Of a stretch of DNA of 64,000 nt, positions 51,501 to 59,528 are shown piece after piece. Each line of letters begins with the position of its first letter. Position 1 is the first letter of the stretch. This DNA comes from Myxococcales bacterium. GTDB lineage: Bacteria > Myxococcota > Polyangia > Nannocystales > Nannocystaceae. The position numbers were made by a program, and so were the translations under genes. Under the pieces are notes generated by a model, which was not told the DNA's origin, did no database searches, and worked only from the letters and a program-made list of their open reading frames with translations. The DNA lies in assembly GCA_016793465.1 (NCBI GenBank), contig JAEUJW010000072.1:67734-131733 (forward strand), in the 5' to 3' direction.

Positions 51501-52388
51501 ATGCGGGCCCCTGTGTCCCTCGCCTCCGAGCCCTCCGCCCCGCCTGCCGCCTCGAAGCTGCGCCAGGGCCTCCTGCGGACGATCTCCCGGGCCAACAAGC
51601 GCTTCGACATGATCGCCGCCGGCGACCGCGTCATGGTCGCGATCTCCGGCGGCAAGGACTCCTGGGCGCTCCTCCACCTGCTGCGCGACTACCGGAAGCT
51701 CGTCCCCTTCGACTTCTCGATCTTCGCCGTCAACCTCGACCAGGGCCACCCCGGCTTCCCCGTCGACGTCCTGCGCGACCACCTCGAGCGCGAGGGCTTC
51801 GAGTATCGCATCGTCCAGCGCGACACCTACTCGGTCGTCAAGCGGGAGATCCCCGCCGGCAAGGCCTACTGCAGCCTGTGCTCGCGCCTGCGTCGCGGCA
51901 TCCTCTACGACACCGCGGTGGAGCTCGGCGCCACCAAGATCGCCCTCGGCCACCACCGCGACGACCTCATCGAGACCCTCCTCCTCAACCAGCTCTACGC
52001 CGGCCAGATTAAAGCCATGGCCCCGGTGCTGCGCTCGGACGACGGCCGCAACACCATCATCCGCCCGCTCGTGTTCTGCGCCGAGCGCGACCTCGCCGAA
52101 TTCGCCGCCGAGCAGCGCTTCCCGATCGTGCCGTGCGACCTGTGCGGCTCGCAGGAGAACCTGAAGCGCGTCGAGGTCCGCCGCCTGCTCGCCCAGCTCG
52201 AACTATTGAACCCGCAGGTGCGGCACAACCTGCTCGCCGCCGCCGGCAACATCAAGCCCTCGCACCTGCTCGACGACCGCCTCACGACCACCGCCGAGCC
52301 CGGCGAGGACGACGCCCTCGTCCCGCTCGGCGGCGGGCCGGGCCAGCCCGGCCTGGTCCGCCTCGTCCGCCCGCACGACCCCGCCTGA
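51501..52388 (+). CDS. ttcA: tRNA 2-thiocytidine biosynthesis protein TtcA
   Basis: A 295-residue PP-loop ATPase that thiolates C32 of tRNA. It has the PP-loop SGGKDS near residue 52 and the Cys pair CSLCSRLRRG near 130 that holds an iron-sulfur cluster. The IALGHHRDDLIETLLLNQLY block and a second Cys pair PCDLCGSQENLKR are both typical of TtcA. Length fits the family. The C-terminal tail after residue 265 is Pro/Gly-rich and not conserved. The start ATG 51501 begins just before the conserved region. Confidence 0.9.
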   Translation: MRAPVSLASEPSAPPAASKLRQGLLRTISRANKRFDMIAAGDRVMVAISGGKDSWALLHLLRDYRKLVPFDFSIFAVNLDQGHPGFPVDVLRDHLEREGFEYRIVQRDTYSVVKREIPAGKAYCSLCSRLRRGILYDTAVELGATKIALGHHRDDLIETLLLNQLYAGQIKAMAPVLRSDDGRNTIIRPLVFCAERDLAEFAAEQRFPIVPCDLCGSQENLKRVEVRRLLAQLELLNPQVRHNLLAAAGNIKPSHLLDDRLTTTAEPGEDDALVPLGGGPGQPGLVRLVRPHDPA

Positions 52389-52399
52389 GGACCCACGCG

Positions 52400-52951
52400 A
52401 TGCGAACGTCCCTCCTCCTGCTCCTGGCGATCTCCCCGGCGATCCTCCCGCTCGACCTCGCGTGCAGCCTGCCGTGCGGCTTCGACACCGAGGGGTCGCC
52501 CGGCCTCGTCCTGACGATCTCCGACGGCGCCGACCGCGACGGCGAGCTCGGCCCCGGCGCCTACGTCTTCACCGTCACCACCGAGCTCGGCGAGGCCACC
52601 TGGTCGTGCAGCGTCGACGCCGAGCACCCGGGCGGACAGGCCTGCGGCACCAGCCAGGTCGTCAGCGCCGAGGACGACCCCGAGACCGACGAAGACGAGG
52701 GCGAGGCCTCGCTGCTGCTGGCCGCCCGCGTGGTCGACGACGCATACCTGCTGGAGATGTCCCTGCTCGCGCCCGGCACCACGACCGGCCCGGAACTGCT
52801 CACGGTCCGGGTCGAGCGCGACGGAGCGGTCGTGGGTGAGGGCATGTGGACCCCCGAGTACAAGCTGGCGCGCGCCGGCGGCGACGGCTGCGGGCAGGAC
52901 TACGTGGCCGAGTCGCAGCCCGAGCTCGAGCTGGTGGCCCCCGACCCCTGA
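52400..52951 (+). CDS. Predicted exported protein of unknown function
   Basis: A 183-residue protein with an N-terminal signal sequence (LLLLLAISPAILPLDLACSL) that may be a lipoprotein signal. The mature part is acidic and strand-rich with four to six Cys (TWSCSVDAEHPGGQACGTSQ). No family was recognised. It starts 11 bases after ttcA. Confidence 0.5.
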   Translation: MRTSLLLLLAISPAILPLDLACSLPCGFDTEGSPGLVLTISDGADRDGELGPGAYVFTVTTELGEATWSCSVDAEHPGGQACGTSQVVSAEDDPETDEDEGEASLLLAARVVDDAYLLEMSLLAPGTTTGPELLTVRVERDGAVVGEGMWTPEYKLARAGGDGCGQDYVAESQPELELVAPDP

Positions 52952-53048
52952 GCCCCGCGAGATCGCGCGCCGCCCCGCGCCGCGCGGACATGCGGACATG
53001 CGGACGGTGACGCGATGCGCGCGCCTGTGGCATCCTGCGGGCCTCGGT

Positions 53049-55340
53049 ATGTCGAAGCTCAGCGACCCGCACAACCTGGTCGGAGCGACGATCGCCGGGA
53101 AGTACACGATCGAGGCGCTCATCGATCGCGGCGGCTACGGCCTGGTCTACCGCGCCGTCCACCAGGTGCTCGGCCAGCCGGTCGCGCTGAAGTTCTTCAC
53201 CGGCCTGGCCCAGGCCCAGCCCGAGCAGCGGGCCATGCTCGTCGAGAAGTTCACGCAGGAGGCGCGCCTGCTGATGCGCCTGTCGACGCGCTCGACCAAC
53301 GTCGTGCAGGCGCGCGACATCCTCGAGCACACCACCGACGAGGGCGTGTGGATGCCCTACCTCGTGCTCGAGTGGATCGAAGGCCGCTCGCTCGAGTGGC
53401 TGATCTACAACCCCGAGAGCCCCTCGCGTCGCCAGCCGCGCCCGCTCATCGACGCCTTCTACCTGCTCGACGGCGTCGCCCGGGCCCTCGCCGTCGCCCA
53501 CTCCTGCAAGGTCGCCCACCGCGACATCAAGCCCGGCAACTTCATGGTCCTCGGCGAGGACCTGCGCCCCGGCGTGATCGTCAAGGTCCTCGACTTCGGC
53601 ATCGCCAAGGAGATGCCGCAGAACGCCGCCATGACCGCCGGCGGCAGCACCCAGTTCACCCCCAAGTACGGCGCCCCCGAGCAGTTCGACCGCGTCCACG
53701 GCGCCACCGGGCCGTGGACCGACGTCTTCGGCTTCGCCCTCGTCGTCCTCGAGACCGCCCGCGGCGGCCCGCGCTGCTTCCCCCAGAAGGACTTCGTCTC
53801 GGTCGCCCGCGCCAGCCAGGACCCCAAGGTGCGGCCCACCCCGCGCACCCTCGGCATCGCCGTGTCCGACGCCGTCGAGGCCGTGTTCGCCAGGGCCCTC
53901 ACCGTCTCGGTCCACGACCGCTACCAGCACATGGCCGAGTTCTGGAACGACCTCGGCGCCGCCCTCGAGGTCCGCGACTTCGTGCCCGTCAGCGAGGACG
54001 CCCCGCCCGGCATGACCACCGCCGACGAGCGCCCGTCGATGAGCCTGCTCGGCATGAAGCAGGACGCCAACGTCAAGCCCACCGCCCCCGAGCTGCCCCG
54101 CGCGGCCCTCGAGATGTCACGCGCGCTCGAAGAAGCGGCCGTGTCCGGCGCCGGCAAGAGCAGCGGCTCGCGCCGCCGCGACTCCGGCCTCAGCACCGGC
54201 TCGCGCCGCCTCGCCAACCTCGCCGCCGACGCCGCCGAGTCCCAGCGCGACGCCGAGAAGTTCGAGGACGAAGCCGTCGAGACCGTCGGCGGCGTCAGCA
54301 AGTCCCGCCTCGCCATGTCCAAGAAGGCCGTGCGCCCGAAGACCGGCCTCATCGCCGGCGGCGTCGCGGCGGCCGTGGCCTGCGCCGTCGTCGTCGGCGT
54401 CGTGCTCACCAGCGGCTCCGACCCGCCCCCGACCGACGCCGCCCCGCCCGCCGCCGCCACGCCCGAGCCCGTCACCACCCCGCCCGTGGCCGCCGCCCGC
54501 TGCCCCGCGGGCATGGCCTTCATCCCCGGCGGCAAGTTCTTCATGGGCTCCGACAACGTCGACGACAAGGCCCTCGCCGCCGCCCGCCCCGCCCACCAGG
54601 TCGAGGTCGCCGACTTCTGCATGGACATCGACGAGGTCACCGTCGCCGCCTACGCCGCCTGCTCGGCCAGGGGCGACTGCAAGCGCGCCCACCGCGAGGC
54701 CCTGTGGCCGCAGGGCAGCATGAAGGAGGACGCCTGGGTCGAGGCCCGCGCCGCCTACTCGCCGCTGTGCAACGAGGGCCAGCCCGGCCGCGAGCAGCAC
54801 CCCGTCAACTGCGTCACCTGGGAGGAGGCCGGCCGCTACTGCGAGCTGCAGGGCAAGCGGCTGCCGCGCGAGGCCGAGTGGGAGTTCGCCGCCCGCGGCT
54901 CCGACGGCCGCGTCTACCCGTGGGGCGACGACCCGCCCGACGAGAAGCACCTCAACGGCTGCGGCAGCGAGTGCACGGCCTGGCGCGCCAGCGCCAGGCT
55001 GCCCGAGACCCCGCGCCTCTACGACGCCGACGACGGCCACCACGGCACCGCGCCGGTCGGCAGCTTCCCGGCCGGCGCGACCCAGGCCGGCCTGCGGGAC
55101 ATGGTCGGCAACGTGTTCGAGTGGACCGCCGACGACGCCCTGCCCTACCCCGGCGCCCCCGAGGGCACCAAGCTCACCCCCGGCAAGATCATGCGCGGCG
55201 GCGCCTTCAATAGCTTTCAGCGCGAGCACGCCGAACCGGCCCTGCGCTTCGGCCAGGACCCGACCGCCCACGTCCACGCGGTGGGCTTCCGCTGCGCCCG
55301 TTCAGACCCGAACGGCCGTGAAGACAAGCCATCGACCTGA
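53049..55340 (+). CDS. Ser/Thr kinase fused to a formylglycine-generating-enzyme-like domain
   Basis: A 763-residue protein. An N-terminal Hanks kinase (about 15-310) has DRGGYGLVYRAVH, VALKFF, HRDIKPGNFM, LDFGIAKE and a Tyr-Gly-Ala-Pro-Glu activation-loop end. A disordered region and one transmembrane helix (about 436-458) lead to a C-terminal FGE/sulfatase-modifying domain (490-760): MAFIPGGKFFMGSDN, NCVTWEEAGRYCELQGKRLP, AEWEFAARG, GNVFEWTAD, RGGAFNS and the terminal GFRCAR. In true FGE two active-site Cys activate sulfatases. Here the site is unclear, so a binding role (as in many kinase-linked copies) is likely. The stop codon lies within a dispersed palindrome. Confidence 0.88.
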   Translation: MSKLSDPHNLVGATIAGKYTIEALIDRGGYGLVYRAVHQVLGQPVALKFFTGLAQAQPEQRAMLVEKFTQEARLLMRLSTRSTNVVQARDILEHTTDEGVWMPYLVLEWIEGRSLEWLIYNPESPSRRQPRPLIDAFYLLDGVARALAVAHSCKVAHRDIKPGNFMVLGEDLRPGVIVKVLDFGIAKEMPQNAAMTAGGSTQFTPKYGAPEQFDRVHGATGPWTDVFGFALVVLETARGGPRCFPQKDFVSVARASQDPKVRPTPRTLGIAVSDAVEAVFARALTVSVHDRYQHMAEFWNDLGAALEVRDFVPVSEDAPPGMTTADERPSMSLLGMKQDANVKPTAPELPRAALEMSRALEEAAVSGAGKSSGSRRRDSGLSTGSRRLANLAADAAESQRDAEKFEDEAVETVGGVSKSRLAMSKKAVRPKTGLIAGGVAAAVACAVVVGVVLTSGSDPPPTDAAPPAAATPEPVTTPPVAAARCPAGMAFIPGGKFFMGSDNVDDKALAAARPAHQVEVADFCMDIDEVTVAAYAACSARGDCKRAHREALWPQGSMKEDAWVEARAAYSPLCNEGQPGREQHPVNCVTWEEAGRYCELQGKRLPREAEWEFAARGSDGRVYPWGDDPPDEKHLNGCGSECTAWRASARLPETPRLYDADDGHHGTAPVGSFPAGATQAGLRDMVGNVFEWTADDALPYPGAPEGTKLTPGKIMRGGAFNSFQREHAEPALRFGQDPTAHVHAVGFRCARSDPNGREDKPST

Positions 55341-55354
55341 CCCGAAGGCCAGGT
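55335..55354. repeat. Dispersed palindrome at a convergent gene junction
   Basis: ACCTGACCCGAAGGCCAGGT spans the stop codon of the kinase-FGE gene and the gap to the convergent acetyltransferase-like gene. Placed here, it could form an mRNA 3' hairpin for either strand. Confidence 0.5.
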
Positions 55355-55361
55355 CCCTCGC

Positions 55362-56519
55362 TCACAGCACCTTGTCGGCCAGCATCTTCTGGTACACGCG
55401 GTAGGTCGACACGTGGAACCCGCCCATCGCCTTGATCGCGCTGTTGACCCGGTGGTTGTCCTCGAGCGTCCAGCCGATCTCGCCCGCCTTCCAGCCCTGC
55501 CGCACCGCCGCGCGGTGGGTCGCCAGGAACAGCAGCGAGTCGATGCCCTGCCCGCGGTACGGCGCCTTGATGCCCAGCAGGATGAGCCGCCCGCTGTCGA
55601 CCTTCTTGCGCACCTTCATGTCCCAGACGAGCCGCAAGATCCCGAACGGGAACAGCTTGCCGTCGAGCTTCTTGAGGATGGGGTTCACGTTCTGGATGGT
55701 CAGCACGAACGCCGCCGGCTTGCCGTCGACCTCCGCCAGGATCGCGAAGTCCGGGTGCAGGACCATCTTTAGGTCTTTGGCGATGTGGAGGTACTCCTTG
55801 TCGCCCAGGGGCACGAAGCCCCAGTTCTTCTCCCACGCGTCATTATAGATCTCGAGCGTGCGCAGCACCTCCGCGTCCCAGTCGGCGAAGCTCATCTGGC
55901 GGATCTTCACGCCGCGGCGGGCGGCCATCTTGTCGGCCACCCGCGACACCCGCTCCGGCACCGGCTTGGTCGGGTCGAGCCCCCAGTGCAGCAGGTCCTT
56001 GGCCTTGGACAGCCCGCAGCCCTGCAGCAGCCGGTCGTAGTACGGCGGGTTGTACGGCATGTTGATCCCCGGGTCGCGGTCGAACGCGTCGACCAGCACG
56101 CCCGCGATGTAGTTCGTCGACAGCTCGAACGGCCCGATCATCGACTCCATGCCGCGGGCCTTCAGCCAGCCCGCCGCCCTGTCGATCAGCGCCCGGGCGA
56201 TCTCCGGGTCGTCGGGGCACTCGAACATCCCGAGGTAGCCGGTCTTCTCGTTGTGGAACTTGATGTAGTCGCGGTCCTCGACCGCGGCCACGCGCCCCAC
56301 GTCCTTGCCGTTCACCCGGGCGATCCAGAACGCCGCCGTCACGTGCTCGAAGAACGGGTTCTTGGTCGGGTCCAGATAATCCCGCCGGTCCATCAGCAGC
56401 GGCGGCACCCAGCGCGGGCTCGGGTGGTGCTCACGGTTCACGTACCACGGCACCCGGATGAACCGCTCGACCAGCTTCCGGTCACTCAGGGGAACCTCGA
56501 TGAGCTCGACTGCTGTCAT
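55362..56519 (-). CDS. GNAT-fold acetyltransferase-like protein
   Basis: A 385-residue cytosolic protein. The first half has FIRVPWYVNREHHPSPRWVP and RVAAVEDRDYIKFHNEKTGY, the second half the acyl-CoA-binding type ILLGIKAPYRGQGIDSLLFL (R-G-x-G-I/A motif A of GNAT) and ALEDN-like IGWTLEDNHRVNSAIKAMGG. This matches a large uncharacterised family of double-GNAT-like proteins. The acceptor is unknown. ATG 56519 begins MTAVELIEVP. An in-frame ATG lies six bases upstream. Confidence 0.7.
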   Translation of the reverse strand: MTAVELIEVPLSDRKLVERFIRVPWYVNREHHPSPRWVPPLLMDRRDYLDPTKNPFFEHVTAAFWIARVNGKDVGRVAAVEDRDYIKFHNEKTGYLGMFECPDDPEIARALIDRAAGWLKARGMESMIGPFELSTNYIAGVLVDAFDRDPGINMPYNPPYYDRLLQGCGLSKAKDLLHWGLDPTKPVPERVSRVADKMAARRGVKIRQMSFADWDAEVLRTLEIYNDAWEKNWGFVPLGDKEYLHIAKDLKMVLHPDFAILAEVDGKPAAFVLTIQNVNPILKKLDGKLFPFGILRLVWDMKVRKKVDSGRLILLGIKAPYRGQGIDSLLFLATHRAAVRQGWKAGEIGWTLEDNHRVNSAIKAMGGFHVSTYRVYQKMLADKVL

Positions 56520-56724
56520 GGCCATGGACGGCCGCGCACACGGCCCCTCGCGCGGATAGCCGTGCCCGCTCCCCGGCGTCAAGTGCGCGGGCAGCGCTCG
56601 CTCCCGCACGACCCCACGCCGTACCGCGTTCCGCCGCCGCCGGGCCGCGGGCGGCGTCGGCGTCGGCCGGCGCCCCCGCGGCTGCCCGATTGACGCCCTC
56701 CGTGCCGCGGGCTACCCGTCGATC

Positions 56725-57699
56725 ATGCGTTCCCGCGCGCCGCTCCTCGCCCTCGCCTCCACCCTCGCCTGCAACGGCGGCGACGGCCGCGAGGAGTCGG
56801 GCGCCGCCACCAACGTGACGACCGCGACCACCCCCGGCACGGCCACCATGCCGACCACCGGCGCCTCGTCCCCGACGTCGTCCGCGAGCGAGTCGACCGC
56901 CGCCGTCACCGCCGACACCGGCGACGCCGACACCACCACCTCGCCAGCTACCTCGGTCGAGCCCGACACCGGCCCCGTCACGGGCGACGACACGACCTCG
57001 ACGAGCAGCACCACGCTCTCGACCGTCACCGCCGACCCGACCGTCGACATCACCGGCTTCGAGACCGGCGGCTTCGACTGCGACATGGCCCTGAAGGCGA
57101 CGGTCCGCGACTTCCGCGTCGACCACCCGGACTTCGAGGACTACACCGGCGACACCGCCTACAAGGGCCTCGTGGAGGCGACGCTCGGCCCCGACGACAA
57201 GCCGGTGCACGCCGCCCCCGGCGGCACGCCGCAGACCACCGGGCCCGCGCAGTTCGCCCAGTGGTACAACGACACGCCGAACGTCAACATCGCGTTCGCC
57301 GTCGACCTCACCCTCACCGAGGTCATGCCCGGGGTGTTCTCCTACCAGAACGGCGCGTTCTACCCCATCGACGACCAGGGCTGGGGCAACGAGGGCAACC
57401 CGCACAACTACCACTTCACGACCGAGATCCACACCTCGTTCGTGTACAAGGGCGGCGAAAAATTCACCTTCACCGGCGACGACGACCTGTGGCTGTTCAT
57501 CAACGGCAAGCTGGCGATCGACCTCGGCGGCACCCACCCCGAGCTCACCGACACCGTCGACCTCGACGCACAGGCGGCCACCCTCGGCCTCGCCGCCGGC
57601 AACACCTACGCGATGGACATCTTCCACGCCGAGCGCCACACCGACCAGTCGAACTTCCGCATCGACACCAGCATCGACTGCTTCATCATCCCCGGCTGA
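56725..57699 (+). CDS. Fibro-slime domain lipoprotein 1
   Basis: A 324-residue secreted lipoprotein (lipobox STLACNGG). A Thr/Ser/Asp-rich linker of about 90 residues is followed by the fibro-slime domain, named from slime-mould and Fibrobacter proteins and related to PA14. Its motifs are ATVRDFRVDHPDFEDYTGD, QWYNDTPNVN, the GEKFTFTGDDDLWLFINGKL block with Asp residues that may bind calcium, IDLGGTHPE and DIFHAERHTDQSNFRI. It may bind a surface polysaccharide. It is followed 83 bases later by a paralogue. Confidence 0.85.
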   Translation: MRSRAPLLALASTLACNGGDGREESGAATNVTTATTPGTATMPTTGASSPTSSASESTAAVTADTGDADTTTSPATSVEPDTGPVTGDDTTSTSSTTLSTVTADPTVDITGFETGGFDCDMALKATVRDFRVDHPDFEDYTGDTAYKGLVEATLGPDDKPVHAAPGGTPQTTGPAQFAQWYNDTPNVNIAFAVDLTLTEVMPGVFSYQNGAFYPIDDQGWGNEGNPHNYHFTTEIHTSFVYKGGEKFTFTGDDDLWLFINGKLAIDLGGTHPELTDTVDLDAQAATLGLAAGNTYAMDIFHAERHTDQSNFRIDTSIDCFIIPG

Positions 57700-57782
57700 C
57701 GCCGCAGTCGGCGCCGCTCACTCCACGCGCCGCGCGCCCGCGCCCGTTGACGCCGCCCACCGCCGCGGTCAGCATCGTCGCC

Positions 57783-58877
57783 ATGAAAATTGGATTCACC
57801 TTTGGTACGGCCACCACCTTCGTGCTGCTCGCCGCCTGCAGCTCCGCGTCGCCAGACGCCGGCGGCGACGCGAGCGCCAGCGAGTCCACCGGCGCGAGCC
57901 CTGTCTCGAGCTTCACCTCCGGCGGCGACGCCAGCAACTCCGGGTCCGAGCCGACCGAGGACCCCTCGGGCGTCAGCAACTCGGGCGACACCGGCGCCAC
58001 CGACCCCGGCGTCACCACCGACCCGCTGACCACCGGCATGGAGAGCGGCACCACCGGCAACATCACCAACACCTCGCTCGAGACCGGCACCGACTCGCTC
58101 TCCGACAGCGAGTCGGCCTCGCAGTCCGAGCCCTCGTCCGTCAGCGACAGCGACAGCACCACCGTCGAGGACACCTCGACCAGCGGCTCCTCGACGACCA
58201 GCCCCGACGACACCAGCACCGGCCCCGACGACACCAGCACCGGCATGCCGCCCGACCCGTGCGAGCCCGTGCTCCACGCGACGATCCGCGACTTCGCCTT
58301 CTCCCACCCCGACTTCGAGGACTACGGCGGCAACGCGGCCTACAAGGGCATCGTCCAGAACGACCTCGGCCCCGACAAGAAGCCGGTCTACGCCCACCCC
58401 GGCCCGACCCCGCAGACCACCGGGCCCAACGAATTCAAGCAGTGGTACAACGACACCCCGAACGTCAACCAGACCTTCATGGTCGACCTCCCGCTGATGG
58501 AGGTGATGCCGGGCATCTTCCAGTTCGCCGACAACACGTTCTTCCCCATCGACAACCAGGGCTTCGGCAACGAGGGCCAGGCCAACAACTTCGCCTTCAC
58601 CACCGAGATCCACACCACGTTCGTGTACAACGGCGGCGAGACGTTCACCTTCACGGGCGACGACGACGTCTGGATCTTCATCAACAACAAGCTGGCGATC
58701 GACCTCGGCGGCCTCCACCCGCAGCTCAGCGACTCGGTCAACCTCGACGCCGCCGCGGCCATGCTCGGCATCACCCCCGGCAACTTCTACGACATGGACA
58801 TCTTCCACGCCGAGCGCCACACCAGCGAGTCGAACTTCCGCATCGACACCACGATCGGCTGCTTCACCCCGCAGTGA
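57783..58877 (+). CDS. Fibro-slime domain lipoprotein 2
   Basis: A 364-residue paralogue of the preceding gene. The lipobox is LLAACSSAS. The Ser/Thr/Asp linker is longer (about 130 residues). The domain motifs are ATIRDFAFSHPDFEDYGGNA, QWYNDTPNVN, FTFTGDDDVWIFINNKLAID and DIFHAERHTSESNFRI. The domain is strongly conserved between copies while the linkers are not, as expected for surface proteins under length variation. Confidence 0.85.
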   Translation: MKIGFTFGTATTFVLLAACSSASPDAGGDASASESTGASPVSSFTSGGDASNSGSEPTEDPSGVSNSGDTGATDPGVTTDPLTTGMESGTTGNITNTSLETGTDSLSDSESASQSEPSSVSDSDSTTVEDTSTSGSSTTSPDDTSTGPDDTSTGMPPDPCEPVLHATIRDFAFSHPDFEDYGGNAAYKGIVQNDLGPDKKPVYAHPGPTPQTTGPNEFKQWYNDTPNVNQTFMVDLPLMEVMPGIFQFADNTFFPIDNQGFGNEGQANNFAFTTEIHTTFVYNGGETFTFTGDDDVWIFINNKLAIDLGGLHPQLSDSVNLDAAAAMLGITPGNFYDMDIFHAERHTSESNFRIDTTIGCFTPQ

Positions 58878-58885
58878 CCCGCGCC

Positions 58886-59085
58886 GGCCGACCCCGGCCT
58901 ACCCTCACGCGAAGCGTCGGCCTCCGCGAGGTGCTCGCGGGCCCGCTTCGCGCAGGCGCTCCAGCTGCGGGTGATCCACGCCCGGGCCGACCCCGGCCTA
59001 GGCCCCACGCGAAGCGTCGGCCTCCGCGAGGTACTCGCGGGCCCGCTTCGCGTAGGCGTTCCAGCTGTGGGTGATCCACGCCCGG
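58886..59085. repeat. 100-bp tandem duplication of a gene 3' end
   Basis: Two copies with an exact 100-base period (GAAGCGTCGGCCTCCGCGAG at 58911 and 59011) cover the last ~85 bases and the stop of the gamma-carbonic-anhydrase-like gene plus flanking bases. The second copy is the live 3' end. The first is a relic in the gap to the fibro-slime gene and differs at several bases. Confidence 0.85.
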
Positions 59086-59528
59086 TCCTTCTCGGCCAGC
59101 GCGCGCACCAGCTTGCCCGGGTTGCCCATCATCATCTGCCCGCTCGGCACCCGCTTGCCCGGCGGCACCAGCGTGCCCGCCGCGACGAACGCCCACGCCT
59201 CGACGACGACCTCGTCGAGCACGATCGAGCCCATGCCGATCAAACAGTCGTCGCCGATCGTGCAGCCGTGCAGCACCACCTGGTGCCCGACCGTGACCCG
59301 CGCCCCGACGGTGGTCCGCGACAGCCCCTCGGTCGCGTGGATGATCGTGCCGTCCTGGATCGACGAGTGCTCGCCGATCACGATCGGCCCGTCGTCGCCC
59401 CGCAGCACCGCGCCCGGCCACACGCTCGCGCCCGGGCCGATCGTCACGTCGCCGATCAGCGTCGCCCGCGGGTGCACGTACGCCGTGGGATCGACCCGCG
59501 GCCGCACACCTTTGAAGGCCTGCAACAT
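58998..59528 (-). CDS. Gamma-carbonic-anhydrase-like left-handed beta-helix protein
   Basis: A 176-residue hexapeptide-repeat protein of the YrdA/CaiE/gamma-CA type. The motifs PTAYVHPRATLIGDVTIGPG, GASVWPGAVLRGDD, SIQDGTIIHA, TVGHQVVLHGCTIGDDCLIG and MGSIVLDEVVVE carry the metal His residues (in TIIHA, VTVGHQ and LHG). Family members bind zinc or iron, and some hydrate CO2. The start ATG 59528 shares one base with the stop of the upstream kinase gene (TGATG), so the two are coupled. Confidence 0.88.
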   Translation of the reverse strand: MLQAFKGVRPRVDPTAYVHPRATLIGDVTIGPGASVWPGAVLRGDDGPIVIGEHSSIQDGTIIHATEGLSRTTVGARVTVGHQVVLHGCTIGDDCLIGMGSIVLDEVVVEAWAFVAAGTLVPPGKRVPSGQMMMGNPGKLVRALAEKDRAWITHSWNAYAKRAREYLAEADASRGA

